Translations under genes and position numbers: made by a program
Notes under the pieces: generated by a model
What the model was told of the DNA's origin: nothing
Databases searched by the model: none
The model's input: the letters and a program-made list of their open reading frames with translations, nothing else
In this document: positions 1 through 6,407 of the stretch, piece by piece
Layout of the letters: each line of letters starts with the position of its first letter
How positions within the stretch are numbered: position 1 is the stretch's first letter
Assembly: GCA_029858755.1 (NCBI GenBank)
Contig: JAOUEK010000002.1
Coordinates: 1 to 16,780, forward strand
Direction: 5' to 3'
DNA: 16,780 nucleotides
DNA from: Thermoleophilia bacterium
GTDB lineage: Bacteria > Actinomycetota > Thermoleophilia > Gaiellales > Gaiellaceae

Positions 1-205
1 CGAGCGAGGCGAGCTGCGCGCCGCGTTCGGCTCCGCGGCCCCCGTGACCACGCTCGTGACGGCGAACCTCGACGACGCCGACAGCTTCGCCGACGCCGTT
101 GCGGCCGCCGCCCGGCCGATCGACGACGTGCGCGGCACGGCCGAGTACCGGCGCCATGCGCTCCGCGTGCTCACCGCGCGGGCGCTCGAGCGGTGCGCGG
201 CATGA
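1..205 (+). CDS. FAD-binding subunit of a xanthine dehydrogenase/CO dehydrogenase-family enzyme (3' end only)
   Basis: Only the last 67 codons are present and the 5' part lies outside the window. The frame (codons starting at base 2) ends at TGA 203-205. The C-terminal segment reads PIDDVRGTAEYRRHALRVL and then a short arginine-rich helix. This is the characteristic end of the medium FAD subunit (CoxM/XdhB-like, CO_deh_flav_C domain) of molybdenum hydroxylases. In the family this subunit passes electrons from the [2Fe-2S] clusters to FAD and on to NAD or another acceptor. Its stop overlaps the ATG of the iron-sulfur subunit (ATGA at 202-205), so the two are translationally coupled. Family assignment is good; the acceptor and substrate cannot be judged from this fragment. 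Confidence 0.85.
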   Translation, partial: ERGELRAAFGSAAPVTTLVTANLDDADSFADAVAAAARPIDDVRGTAEYRRHALRVLTARALERCAA

Positions 206-654
206 GGATCAGGCTCACGGTCAACGGCGAGCGCCGCGCAGGCGATGCCTGGGGCGGCGAGAGCCTGCTCTCGTTCCTCCGCGAGCGGCTCGATCTGCCG
301 GGGTCGAAGAACGCCTGCGAGCAGGGCGAGTGCGGCTCGTGCTCCGTGCTCCTCGACGGCGTGCTCGTCTGCTCGTGCCTGGTGCTCGCCGCGCAGGCGG
401 ACGGCCACGAGGTCGTCACCGTCGAAGGGCTGGGTGGCGCGGACGGCCTCCACCCGGTGCAGGAGGCGTTCGTCGCCGCCGGCGCGGTGCAGTGCGGCTT
501 CTGCACGCCGGGCCTCGTCGTCGCGACCGCGGCGTTGCTCGAGCGGTCGCCGAGCCCGACCGACGACGAGATCCGGGAGGCCCTGTCCGGCAATCTCTGC
601 CGCTGCACGGGCTACGCGAAGATCTTCGACGCGGTGAGGATGGCGGCCGAGTGA
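202..654 (+). CDS. [2Fe-2S] subunit of a xanthine dehydrogenase-family molybdenum hydroxylase
   Basis: A 150-residue protein, the usual length of CoxS/XdhC-type small subunits. The N-terminal plant-ferredoxin-like domain has C39, C44, C47 and C59 (C-x4-C-x2-C-x11-C, in the segment NACEQGECGSC). The C-terminal helical domain has C98-x2-C101 (QCGFC) and C133-x-C135 (CRC), the second cluster next to the molybdopterin. All eight cysteines expected for two [2Fe-2S] clusters are present. The start is the ATG at 202, which overlaps the FAD-subunit stop; a GTG at 193 in the same frame is less likely. The protein carries electrons from the Mo site to FAD within a cytoplasmic heterotrimer. It is followed by an unusual 121-bp gap before the large subunit. 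Confidence 0.93.
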   Translation: MRIRLTVNGERRAGDAWGGESLLSFLRERLDLPGSKNACEQGECGSCSVLLDGVLVCSCLVLAAQADGHEVVTVEGLGGADGLHPVQEAFVAAGAVQCGFCTPGLVVATAALLERSPSPTDDEIREALSGNLCRCTGYAKIFDAVRMAAE

Positions 655-714
655 CCGGGCGGGACGGGTCCGGTCGGATGTGCGCCACCGGGGCACCCCA
701 GCCCACCACCCGCT

Positions 715-727
715 GCGATCATATCGC
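715..727. promoter_or_regulatory. Inverted repeat in the gap before the molybdopterin subunit gene
   Basis: GCGAT-cat-ATCGC is a perfect 5-bp inverted repeat with a 3-nt spacer. It is the only AT-rich patch of the 121-bp gap between the Fe-S and Mo subunit genes (655-775). It could be an operator for an internal promoter. No convincing -35/-10 pair is visible around it, so this is a weak call. Confidence 0.25.
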
Positions 728-775
728 GAGAGTTGCCCGTATTGGCGACAGATGTCGGTCGGAGGTGTGCCGGAA

Positions 776-2995
776 GTGAGCCAGCTGGTCGAACGGCGGC
801 TGGCACGCGGCCAGATCGGCGAGAGCGTCCGACGGGAGGACGCGGTGCCGAAGGTGACCGGGGAGTTCGCGTACGCCAGCGACCTCTCCGCATCGGGGAT
901 GCTGTGGGGCGACACCGTTCGCAGCCCGCACGCCCACGCGCGCATCCGCTCGGTCCACGTGGCCGCCGCGCTCGCGCTCCCGGGGGTGCACGCCGTCCTG
1001 CTCCACGAGGACGTGCCGGGTCGCAAGACGTACGGCCTGGAATTCCCGGATCAGCCGGTACTGGCGAGTGACCGGGCCCGGTACCACGGAGAGGCGGTCG
1101 CGGTTGTCGCCGCCGAGGAGCCCGAGCAGGCGCGGCGTGCCGCCGCCGCGGTCGCGGTCGAGTACGAGCCTCTCGACGCGATCGACGATCCGGAGCGCGC
1201 GACCGAGATGCCGCCGCTGCACCCGGATCGCCCGACGATGGGCCACGGGTTCCGCGACGACCCTCGCCCGAACGTCGTCCGCCACATCGTGATCCGGCAC
1301 GGCGACCCGGAGACGAGGGGCGACGTCTGCGTCGAGGGCGTGTACGAGCTGGGCAGCCAGGATCAGGCGTTCCTCGGCCCCGAGTCCGGCCTCGCCGTCC
1401 CCGACGGGGAGGGCGGAGTCGACGTGTACGTGGCCACGCAGTGGCTGCACGTCGATCGCGACCAGGTCGCACCCTGCCTCGGGCTGGCACCCGAGCAGGT
1501 GCGCATCCATCTCGGCGGGGTGGGAGGGGCGTTCGGCGGCCGTGAGGACCTGTCGATGCAGATCCACGGCGCGATGCTCGCGCTGCACACGGGGCGCCCG
1601 GTGAAGATGGTCTACGACCGCGAGGAGTCGTTCGTCGGCCACGTGCACCGGCATCCCGCGAAGATCTGGCTCGAGCATCGAGCGACGCGTGAGGGGCGGC
1701 TCGTCTGCGTCCGGGCGCGCATCCTCATCGACGGCGGCGCGTACGCGTCCAGCTCGGCCGCGGTGATCTCGAACGCGGCGTCGTTCGCTGCCGGCCCCTA
1801 CCGGGTCGACCATGCGCTGATCGACGGCACTGCCGTGTACACGAACAACCCGCCGTGTGGAGCGATGCGCGGGTTCGGCGCAGTGCAGACGTGCTTCGCC
1901 GCCGAGGCACAGATGGACCGGCTGGCCGCCGAGCTCGGCATCGATCCGGTCGAGCTGCGGCTCCGGAATGCCCTGGGCCCCGGGGACACGCTGCCCACGG
2001 GCCAGGTGCTGACCGGCTCGCTGCCGACCGCGGAGGTGATCCGGCGGGCCGCGGCGATCCCCGTGCCCGATCCGGAGCCGTTGCCGCGCGAGCCGATCCG
2101 GCTTCCGGGCGGTGCAGGCAACACCACCCGCGGCGAGGGTGTCCGCCGCGGTGTCGGCTTCGCGGTCGGCTTCAAGAACATCTGCTTCTCGGAGGGGTTC
2201 GACGACTCCTGCGCCGCGCGCGTGATCCTTCGCGCCGACGGCGGCGCTGAGGTGCACTGCGCCGCCGCGGAGGTGGGGCAGGGCGTGGCGGGCGTGATCC
2301 TCCAGGTGGCGCGAACGGAGCTCGGCACGGACGACATCGTGCTCGGCTCCCACACGACCGCCTCGGTCGGCTCCGCGGGCTCGTCGTCCGCGTCACGGAT
2401 GACGTGGATGGCGGCAGGAGCGGTGCGCGACGCCTGCCGGGCTGCGCTGGCGGAGCGCGACCGGAGGGGCGGCGCCGACGTCGACGTGGAGCGGGTGCAC
2501 CGCCATCCGCCGACGACGCCGCTCGACCCGGAGACCGGCCAGGTGACGGGCGAGCGGGCACACGTCGCGCTCGCCGTCGCGGCGATGCGGGTCGTCGTGG
2601 AGGTCGACGTCGATCTCGGGCTGTCCCGTGTCGTCTGGATCGGCACCGTGCAGGACGTGGGCAGGGCCGTCAACCCGGCGGCGGTCGAAGGTCAGATCGA
2701 GGGCGGGATCGCGCAGGGCCTGGGGCTCGCGCTGATGGAGGAGATCCTCACGCACGAGGGCCGCATCCTCAACGCGAGCTTCACCGACTACCTGATCCCC
2801 ACCGCGCTCGACATGCCACCCGTCGCGATCGAGCTGATCGAGGATCCCGAGCCCGACGCGCCATATGGCGTCAAGGGCGTCGGCGAGCCACCGACCGTCG
2901 TCTCCACGGCGGCGATCGCCGCCGCGCTCCGCGACGCGACGGGTCTGCCGCTGTACCGGGTGCCCGTCCGGCCGGAGCACATCGCGCTCCGCTGA
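776..2995 (+). CDS. Molybdopterin-binding large subunit, xanthine dehydrogenase family (hydroxypurine-type active site)
   Basis: A protein of about 740 residues with the full aldehyde oxidase/xanthine dehydrogenase fold. The small N-terminal domain covers roughly residues 1-110 and the Mo-binding domains the rest. The motif GGAFGGRE places Glu257 where xanthine dehydrogenase has its substrate-binding Glu (bovine E802). AMRGFG places Arg365 at the bovine R880 position. GVGEPP carries Glu704, the catalytic base. Aldehyde oxidases usually lack the first two residues and CO dehydrogenases carry a different loop (AYxCSFR), so a hydroxypurine-like substrate is the best inference, unproven. I chose GTG 776 because GGAGG (761-765) lies 10 nt upstream; ATG 752 and GTG 767 are in-frame alternatives. 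It is third in the FAD, Fe-S, Mo operon order. It ends 19 bp from a convergent transporter gene. Confidence 0.9.
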   Translation: MSQLVERRLARGQIGESVRREDAVPKVTGEFAYASDLSASGMLWGDTVRSPHAHARIRSVHVAAALALPGVHAVLLHEDVPGRKTYGLEFPDQPVLASDRARYHGEAVAVVAAEEPEQARRAAAAVAVEYEPLDAIDDPERATEMPPLHPDRPTMGHGFRDDPRPNVVRHIVIRHGDPETRGDVCVEGVYELGSQDQAFLGPESGLAVPDGEGGVDVYVATQWLHVDRDQVAPCLGLAPEQVRIHLGGVGGAFGGREDLSMQIHGAMLALHTGRPVKMVYDREESFVGHVHRHPAKIWLEHRATREGRLVCVRARILIDGGAYASSSAAVISNAASFAAGPYRVDHALIDGTAVYTNNPPCGAMRGFGAVQTCFAAEAQMDRLAAELGIDPVELRLRNALGPGDTLPTGQVLTGSLPTAEVIRRAAAIPVPDPEPLPREPIRLPGGAGNTTRGEGVRRGVGFAVGFKNICFSEGFDDSCAARVILRADGGAEVHCAAAEVGQGVAGVILQVARTELGTDDIVLGSHTTASVGSAGSSSASRMTWMAAGAVRDACRAALAERDRRGGADVDVERVHRHPPTTPLDPETGQVTGERAHVALAVAAMRVVVEVDVDLGLSRVVWIGTVQDVGRAVNPAAVEGQIEGGIAQGLGLALMEEILTHEGRILNASFTDYLIPTALDMPPVAIELIEDPEPDAPYGVKGVGEPPTVVSTAAIAAALRDATGLPLYRVPVRPEHIALR

Positions 2996-3006
2996 CCGGC
3001 CCGAGC

Positions 3007-3023
3007 CGCCGCCTCTAGCGGCG
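3007..3023. terminator. Possible shared terminator hairpin between convergent genes
   Basis: CGCCGC-ctcta-GCGGCG forms a 6-bp stem with a 5-nt loop. It lies between the end of the molybdopterin subunit gene (2995, +) and the end of the transporter gene (3015, -), and overlaps the latter's stop codon. No T-tract follows on either strand, so the call rests on position and stem only. Confidence 0.35.
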
Positions 3024-3461
3024 CAGGGTCAACAGCGCCCCGGCGACGAGGAGCGAGAGGCCGACGAGCCGCTCCCAGCCGATCGACACCTTCTCCACCC
3101 CCAGCCACCCGAAGCGGTCGATCACCATGGCCGCCCCGAGCTGTCCCGCGATCAGCAGCGCCGACGTCGCCACGATGCCGATGCGCGGCCCGGTGACGAT
3201 GATCGCCGTGACCACGAAGACGCCCGCGAGGCCACCGAGCCAGAGCCATGCCGGCTCGTGAAGGGCCTGGCCGATGCCCGCGAGGCTGCGCCGGGCCGCG
3301 AGCAGGATGACGACGCCGGCGACGGCGGTGAGCACGAATGCGAACGCCGCAGTCTCCAGCTCCCCGACGCGCTGGCCGAGCAGGCCGAGCAATGCGATCT
3401 GGATCGATCCGGCCACTCCAGCGCCGAGCGCGATCGTCGTGGAGACGCCCGTCGAGCCCAC
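3015..3461 (-). CDS. DMT-superfamily small transporter, YdcZ/DUF606 family
   Basis: A 148-residue, very hydrophobic protein with about five membrane helices (near residues 7-29, 36-55, 73-90, 95-114 and 130-146). The middle segment, GGLAGVFVVTAIIVTGPRIG followed by ALLIAGQLGAAMVIDRFG, matches the conserved core of the YdcZ (DUF606) family. Family members are half-size drug/metabolite transporters that probably act as dimers; their substrates are mostly unknown. The start is GTG 3461, supported by a TAGCGT box six nt upstream and by absence of a Shine-Dalgarno, suggesting a leaderless mRNA. It is transcribed divergently from the crotonase gene at 3487. A link to the neighbouring molybdenum hydroxylase is possible but rests only on adjacency. 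Confidence 0.85.
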   Translation of the reverse strand: MGSTGVSTTIALGAGVAGSIQIALLGLLGQRVGELETAAFAFVLTAVAGVVILLAARRSLAGIGQALHEPAWLWLGGLAGVFVVTAIIVTGPRIGIVATSALLIAGQLGAAMVIDRFGWLGVEKVSIGWERLVGLSLLVAGALLTLRR

Positions 3462-3467
3462 GACGCG

Positions 3468-3473
3468 ACGCTA
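3468..3473 (-). promoter_or_regulatory. -10 box of the YdcZ-family gene (leaderless)
   Basis: TAGCGT on the minus strand ends six nt before the GTG start at 3461, so transcription would begin at or next to the start codon. It lies directly back to back with the -10 box of the divergent crotonase gene. No clear -35 is seen. Confidence 0.5.
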
Positions 3474-3479
3474 TACGCT
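3474..3479 (+). promoter_or_regulatory. -10 box of the crotonase operon (leaderless)
   Basis: TACGCT (inside TATACGCT) ends seven nt before ATG 3487. The same TAnnnT plus 6-7 nt arrangement recurs before other first genes in this window. No Shine-Dalgarno is needed or seen. No convincing -35 is visible. Confidence 0.55.
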
Positions 3480-3486
3480 CAGGCAG

Positions 3487-4302
3487 ATGGCAGAGCCGAC
3501 GAACGCGGCCCCGCGTGACCCTGGCGACCTCGGCTTCGAGGCGATCGTCTACGAGAAGGCCCCGCCGCGGGCGACCATCCGGCTCGCGCGGCCCGAGGTG
3601 CTCAACGCGTTCGACTTCCGCATGCTCCGCGAGATCGCGCGCGCCTGCGAGGACGCGTCGTGGGACGACGAGATCCGTGTGGTCGTCGTCACCGGCACCG
3701 GTCGCGCCTTCTGCGTCGGCGCCGACCTCGCGTCGTGGGGTGAGGAGCTCCTAGGCAGACCGGACGAGTACTGGAAGTGGTTCGGCGCCTTCAAGGACAT
3801 GCACGACCGCCTCCGCGAGCTCGGCAAGCCGACGATCGCCCGCATCAACGGCATTGCCGTCGGTGGCGGCAACGAGCTGCAGATGGCGTGCGACCTCGCC
3901 GTGATCGTCGATGACGCGTACATCCGGCACGTCGGGCTCGAGCACGGGTCCGTTCCGGCGGGTGGGGCCACGCAGTGGCTGCAGCTCCTGGTGGGCGACC
4001 GGCGCGCCCGTGAGATCGTGTTGCTGTGCGACGAGGTGCCGGCGGCGCAGGCAGCAGAGTGGGGGCTCGTCAACCGCTCCGTCCCCGCGGGCGAGCTCGA
4101 CGCGGTGGTGGACGAGTGGGTGGAGAGCCTCGCCCGCAAGCTGCCGCAGGCGACCCGGTACGCGAAGGTGCAGCTGAACGTGTGGCGCGACCTCGCGTGG
4201 CACCAGACCGTCGGTCACGCGCGCGACTGGCTCGCGCTCTCGATGCTCTCCGACGAGACACAGGAGGCGGTGCGCGGCTTCCTGGAAGGGAGGAAGCGGT
4301 GA
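3487..4302 (+). CDS. Enoyl-CoA hydratase/isomerase (crotonase) family protein with a MenB/Oah-like active site
   Basis: A 271-residue crotonase-fold protein. The oxyanion-hole segments are visible as AFCVGADL and GIAVGGGNEL. Glu130 (in GGGNEL) matches the first catalytic Glu of enoyl-CoA hydratase (rat E144). The second catalytic Glu (rat E164) is replaced by Gly150, in VGLEHGSVPAGGATQ. This replacement and the following HGSxPxGGAT pattern resemble MenB and 6-oxocyclohexenecarbonyl-CoA hydrolase (Oah). A simple hydratase reaction is therefore doubtful; a hydrolase, ring-cleaving or isomerase reaction on a cyclic CoA ester is possible. The start is ATG 3487, seven nt after a TACGCT box; an in-frame upstream extension overlaps the divergent transporter gene and has no family similarity. 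It leads a four-gene plus-strand operon. Confidence 0.88.
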   Translation: MAEPTNAAPRDPGDLGFEAIVYEKAPPRATIRLARPEVLNAFDFRMLREIARACEDASWDDEIRVVVVTGTGRAFCVGADLASWGEELLGRPDEYWKWFGAFKDMHDRLRELGKPTIARINGIAVGGGNELQMACDLAVIVDDAYIRHVGLEHGSVPAGGATQWLQLLVGDRRAREIVLLCDEVPAAQAAEWGLVNRSVPAGELDAVVDEWVESLARKLPQATRYAKVQLNVWRDLAWHQTVGHARDWLALSMLSDETQEAVRGFLEGRKR

Positions 4303-4604
4303 ACGTCGGCAAGCTGATGCGCGGCGTGCAAGACGCGCTGTCCGCACGCCGCGTCTACGGCGACCCGATCGAGCGCGACGGCGCGCTCGTGATCCCGGTT
4401 GCGGCACTCCGCGGCGGAGGAGGAGGCGGCGGCGACGAGCAGGGGAGCGGCGGCGGCCTGGGCGTCGACGCGCGGCCGGTGGGCGTGTTCGTCGTGGGGC
4501 AGGAGGGCGTGTCCTTCGAGCCGGCCGTCGACGTCACCCGTCTCGTCACTCGCGTGCTCCTGCTCGCTGCGCTCGTCGCGTTCCTGTGGCGGCCTCGGCG
4601 CTGA
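4299..4604 (+). CDS. GerW/YtfJ-type sporulation protein homologue
   Basis: A 101-residue protein beginning NVGKLMRGVQDALSARRVYG, with the family's RDGALVIPVAAL segment at 27-38. A glycine-rich stretch follows (about 39-55) and then VGVFVV and the FEPAVDV motif. It ends in one hydrophobic helix (about 83-97) and a basic tail. This layout matches the GerW (YtfJ) family, known from Bacillus spores but widespread in actinobacteria, including lineages not known to sporulate. The role here is unknown. The GTG start at 4299 overlaps the upstream stop (GTGA) and is preceded by the strong Shine-Dalgarno GGGAGGAAG. The position between two crotonase genes is odd and may reflect operon packing only. Confidence 0.75.
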   Translation: MNVGKLMRGVQDALSARRVYGDPIERDGALVIPVAALRGGGGGGGDEQGSGGGLGVDARPVGVFVVGQEGVSFEPAVDVTRLVTRVLLLAALVAFLWRPRR

Positions 4605-4609
4605 CGTCG

Positions 4610-4615
4610 TAGGCT
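4610..4615 (+). promoter_or_regulatory. -10 box in front of the paaG-like gene (leaderless)
   Basis: TAGGCT ends seven nt before ATG 4623, in the 18-bp gap after the GerW-like gene. The identical hexamer at the identical spacing precedes the ABC operon (10529) and the SelW-like gene (6624). This suggests the paaG-like gene has its own start besides any read-through. Confidence 0.5.
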
Positions 4616-4622
4616 GACCGCG

Positions 4623-5396
4623 ATGGCCGGCGAGGTGCTCACGAGCCGCGACGGCGGCGTGCTCACGATCACGCTGAACCGCCCCGACGTCTACAACGCG
4701 TTCAACCGGGCGCTCCACGCGGGCCTCGCCTCCGCCCTCGACGCGGCGGCCGACCCGTCCGTGCGCTGCGTCGTGATCACGGGGGCGGGCAAGGGCTTCT
4801 GCGCCGGCCAGGACCTGAAGGAGTTCAGCTCGATGCCCGGCTCGATCGAGGACGAGCTGGAGGAGACCTATCACCCGAACATCCGGCGCCTGCGCAGGCT
4901 CGAGAAGCCGGTGCTCGCCGCGGTCAACGGGGCGTGCGCCGGCGCGGGCCTCTCGCTGGCCGTTGCGTGCGACGTCCGGCTGGCCTCCGAGGGCGCGTCG
5001 TTCGTGCCCGGCTTCGTCGGGATCGGGCTCGTGCCCGACTCGGGCGGGACGTGGTTCCTGCACCGCCTGCTCGGGTTCGCGCGCGCCTTCGAGTGGATGT
5101 CGACCAACCGGCGGCTCGGCGCCGACGACGCGCTCGCCTGGGGGCTCGTCTCCGAGGTGCTGCCGGTCGACGGCTTCGCCGACGCCGTCGCCGAGCGCGC
5201 GGCGCGCTGGGCAGAGCAGCCGACGCGCGCCGTCGGCTTGACCAAGAGACTGTTCGACCACGCGTACGACGCGTCGCTCGAGTCGCAACTCGCGCTGGAG
5301 GCGGAGCTGCAGCAGGTGGCGACCGGCACCGCCGACTTCGCCGAGGGCGTGGCCGCCTTCCTCGAGAAGCGGCCGCCCCGGTTCACCGGCTCCTGA
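4623..5396 (+). CDS. paaG: PaaG-type enoyl-CoA isomerase, 2-(1,2-epoxy-1,2-dihydrophenyl)acetyl-CoA isomerase
   Basis: A 257-residue crotonase. The oxyanion-hole segment is GKGFCAGQDL, and the second Gly-rich loop is ACAGAGLSLAVACDVRLA, which lacks the hydratase Glu. The motif FVPGFVGIGLVPDSGGTWFL contains Asp139, matching the catalytic Asp of PaaG/enoyl-CoA isomerases. In phenylacetate degradation PaaG converts the ring 1,2-epoxide of phenylacetyl-CoA to the oxepin-CoA, in the cytoplasm. The symbol is supported by the motif set and by paaABCD lying 6-8 kb away on the other strand. A general 2,3-/3,4-dehydroadipyl or enoyl-CoA isomerase cannot be excluded. ATG 4623 is fixed by the TAGGCT box seven nt upstream. 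The epimerase gene begins seven nt after its stop. Confidence 0.82.
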   Translation: MAGEVLTSRDGGVLTITLNRPDVYNAFNRALHAGLASALDAAADPSVRCVVITGAGKGFCAGQDLKEFSSMPGSIEDELEETYHPNIRRLRRLEKPVLAAVNGACAGAGLSLAVACDVRLASEGASFVPGFVGIGLVPDSGGTWFLHRLLGFARAFEWMSTNRRLGADDALAWGLVSEVLPVDGFADAVAERAARWAEQPTRAVGLTKRLFDHAYDASLESQLALEAELQQVATGTADFAEGVAAFLEKRPPRFTGS

Positions 5397-5403
5397 CGCT
5401 GCC

Positions 5404-6381
5404 GTGCACGCCGGCGGCCCGATCACCGTCGTCGACTACCACACGGCGGGGGAGCCGTTCCGCATCGTCACCGGCGGTGTCGAGCCGCTCCGCGGGGCGA
5501 CGATCCTCGACAAGCGCCGCGACGCGCTGGAGCGCCAAGACCACGTGCGGCGGCTGCTCGTGCACGAGCCGCGCGGCCACGCGGACATGTACGGGTGCCA
5601 CGTCGTCGAGCCGAACGACGACGGCGCCGACCTCGGCGTCGTCTTCTTCCACAACGCCGGCTACTCCACCGCGTGCGGCCACGGCACGATCGCCCTCGTC
5701 ACGTGGGCCCTCGACGAGGGCATCGTCGAGAGACGCGAGGGAGAGTGCGGCGTCGTCGTCGACGTGCCCTCGGGGCGACTGGAGACGGTGGCGACCGTCG
5801 AGGCGGGACGTGTCCGCTCGGTGCGCTTCCGCAACGTCCCGTCGTACGTCTGGGGCCGGGGCCTCCACGCCGCCGGCCGGAAGGTCGACGTCGCCTTCGG
5901 CGGCGCCTTCTACGCGTCGCTTCCGGAGCGGGTCGAGCCGGCGGAGCTGCCGCGGCTGATCGGGCTCGGCAGGGAGGTCAAGCGCGAGCTCGAGGCGGCG
6001 CACGATGTCGTGCACCCGCTCGAGCCGGAGCTCCGCGACGTCTACGGCGTGATCTTCTGGCAGGAGGAGTCGGGCGAGCCGCTCACCCAGCGCAACGTCA
6101 CCGTGTTCGCGGACGGTGAGGTCGACCGCTCGCCGTGCGGGAGCGGCACCTCCGCCCGGCTCGCGCTGCTCGACGCCGAGGGACGCCTGCCGCGCGGCGA
6201 CGAGCTCCGGCACCTCTCCATCGTCGGCAGCGAGTTCCGCGGCCGCGTGGTCGGGGACGCAGAGGTCGCCGGTGTGCCGGCCGTGGTGACGGAGGTGGAG
6301 GGGAGCGCGTACCGGACGGGGACGGCGACGTTCGCGCTCGACCCGGACGACCCGCTCGGTGACGGCTTCCTGCTCCGTTGA
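5404..6381 (+). CDS. Proline racemase family protein (proline racemase / 4-hydroxyproline 2-epimerase type)
   Basis: A 325-residue protein with the family's two catalytic cysteines: Cys91 in TACGHGTIA and Cys245 in DRSPCGSGTSAR. With both cysteines present the enzyme should invert the alpha carbon of proline or hydroxyproline by two-base proton exchange. The trans-3-hydroxyproline dehydratases usually have Thr at the second site. The N-terminus (DYHTAGEPFRIV) and the GSAYRTGTATF segment near the C-terminus are also typical. Proline versus 4-hydroxyproline specificity cannot be decided from motifs, and no hydroxyproline pathway genes are adjacent. GTG 5404 lies seven nt after the paaG-like stop, so the gene is probably co-transcribed. 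The hairpin at 6390-6407 follows. Confidence 0.88.
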   Translation: MHAGGPITVVDYHTAGEPFRIVTGGVEPLRGATILDKRRDALERQDHVRRLLVHEPRGHADMYGCHVVEPNDDGADLGVVFFHNAGYSTACGHGTIALVTWALDEGIVERREGECGVVVDVPSGRLETVATVEAGRVRSVRFRNVPSYVWGRGLHAAGRKVDVAFGGAFYASLPERVEPAELPRLIGLGREVKRELEAAHDVVHPLEPELRDVYGVIFWQEESGEPLTQRNVTVFADGEVDRSPCGSGTSARLALLDAEGRLPRGDELRHLSIVGSEFRGRVVGDAEVAGVPAVVTEVEGSAYRTGTATFALDPDDPLGDGFLLR

Positions 6382-6389
6382 GCCCGACG

Positions 6390-6407
6390 ACGGGGGTCAG
6401 ACCCCGT
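6390..6407. terminator. Bidirectional terminator hairpin between convergent genes
   Basis: ACGGGG-gtcaga-CCCCGT is a perfect 6-bp stem. It sits between the proline racemase gene (ends 6381, +) and the SelW-like gene (ends 6397, -), overlapping the last codons of the latter. No T-tract is present. The core GGGGTCAGACCCC shares GGGGTCAG with the hairpin at 13583-13607. Confidence 0.5.

Noticed and set aside
680..775. N-terminal extension of the Mo subunit from ATG 680
   Set aside because: The extra residues are not like the family N-terminus, and the GGAGG Shine-Dalgarno points to GTG 776.
719..2353. Long open frame on the minus strand
   Set aside because: It is antisense to the molybdopterin subunit gene and has an Arg/His/Asp-rich composition typical of GC-rich shadow frames; no domain is recognisable.
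776..2995. Carbon monoxide dehydrogenase large subunit
   Set aside because: The CODH active-site loop (AYxCSFR) is absent; the AMRGFG loop with Glu257 and Arg365 is of the xanthine dehydrogenase type.
4411..4465. GGAGGA/GGCGGC-rich tract as a microsatellite or phase-variable repeat
   Set aside because: It encodes the glycine-rich linker of the GerW-like protein and is irregular, so slippage is not suggested.
4215..5426. Long minus-strand frame of 403 codons
   Set aside because: It is antisense to the GerW-like and paaG-like genes, both of which have clear family motifs.
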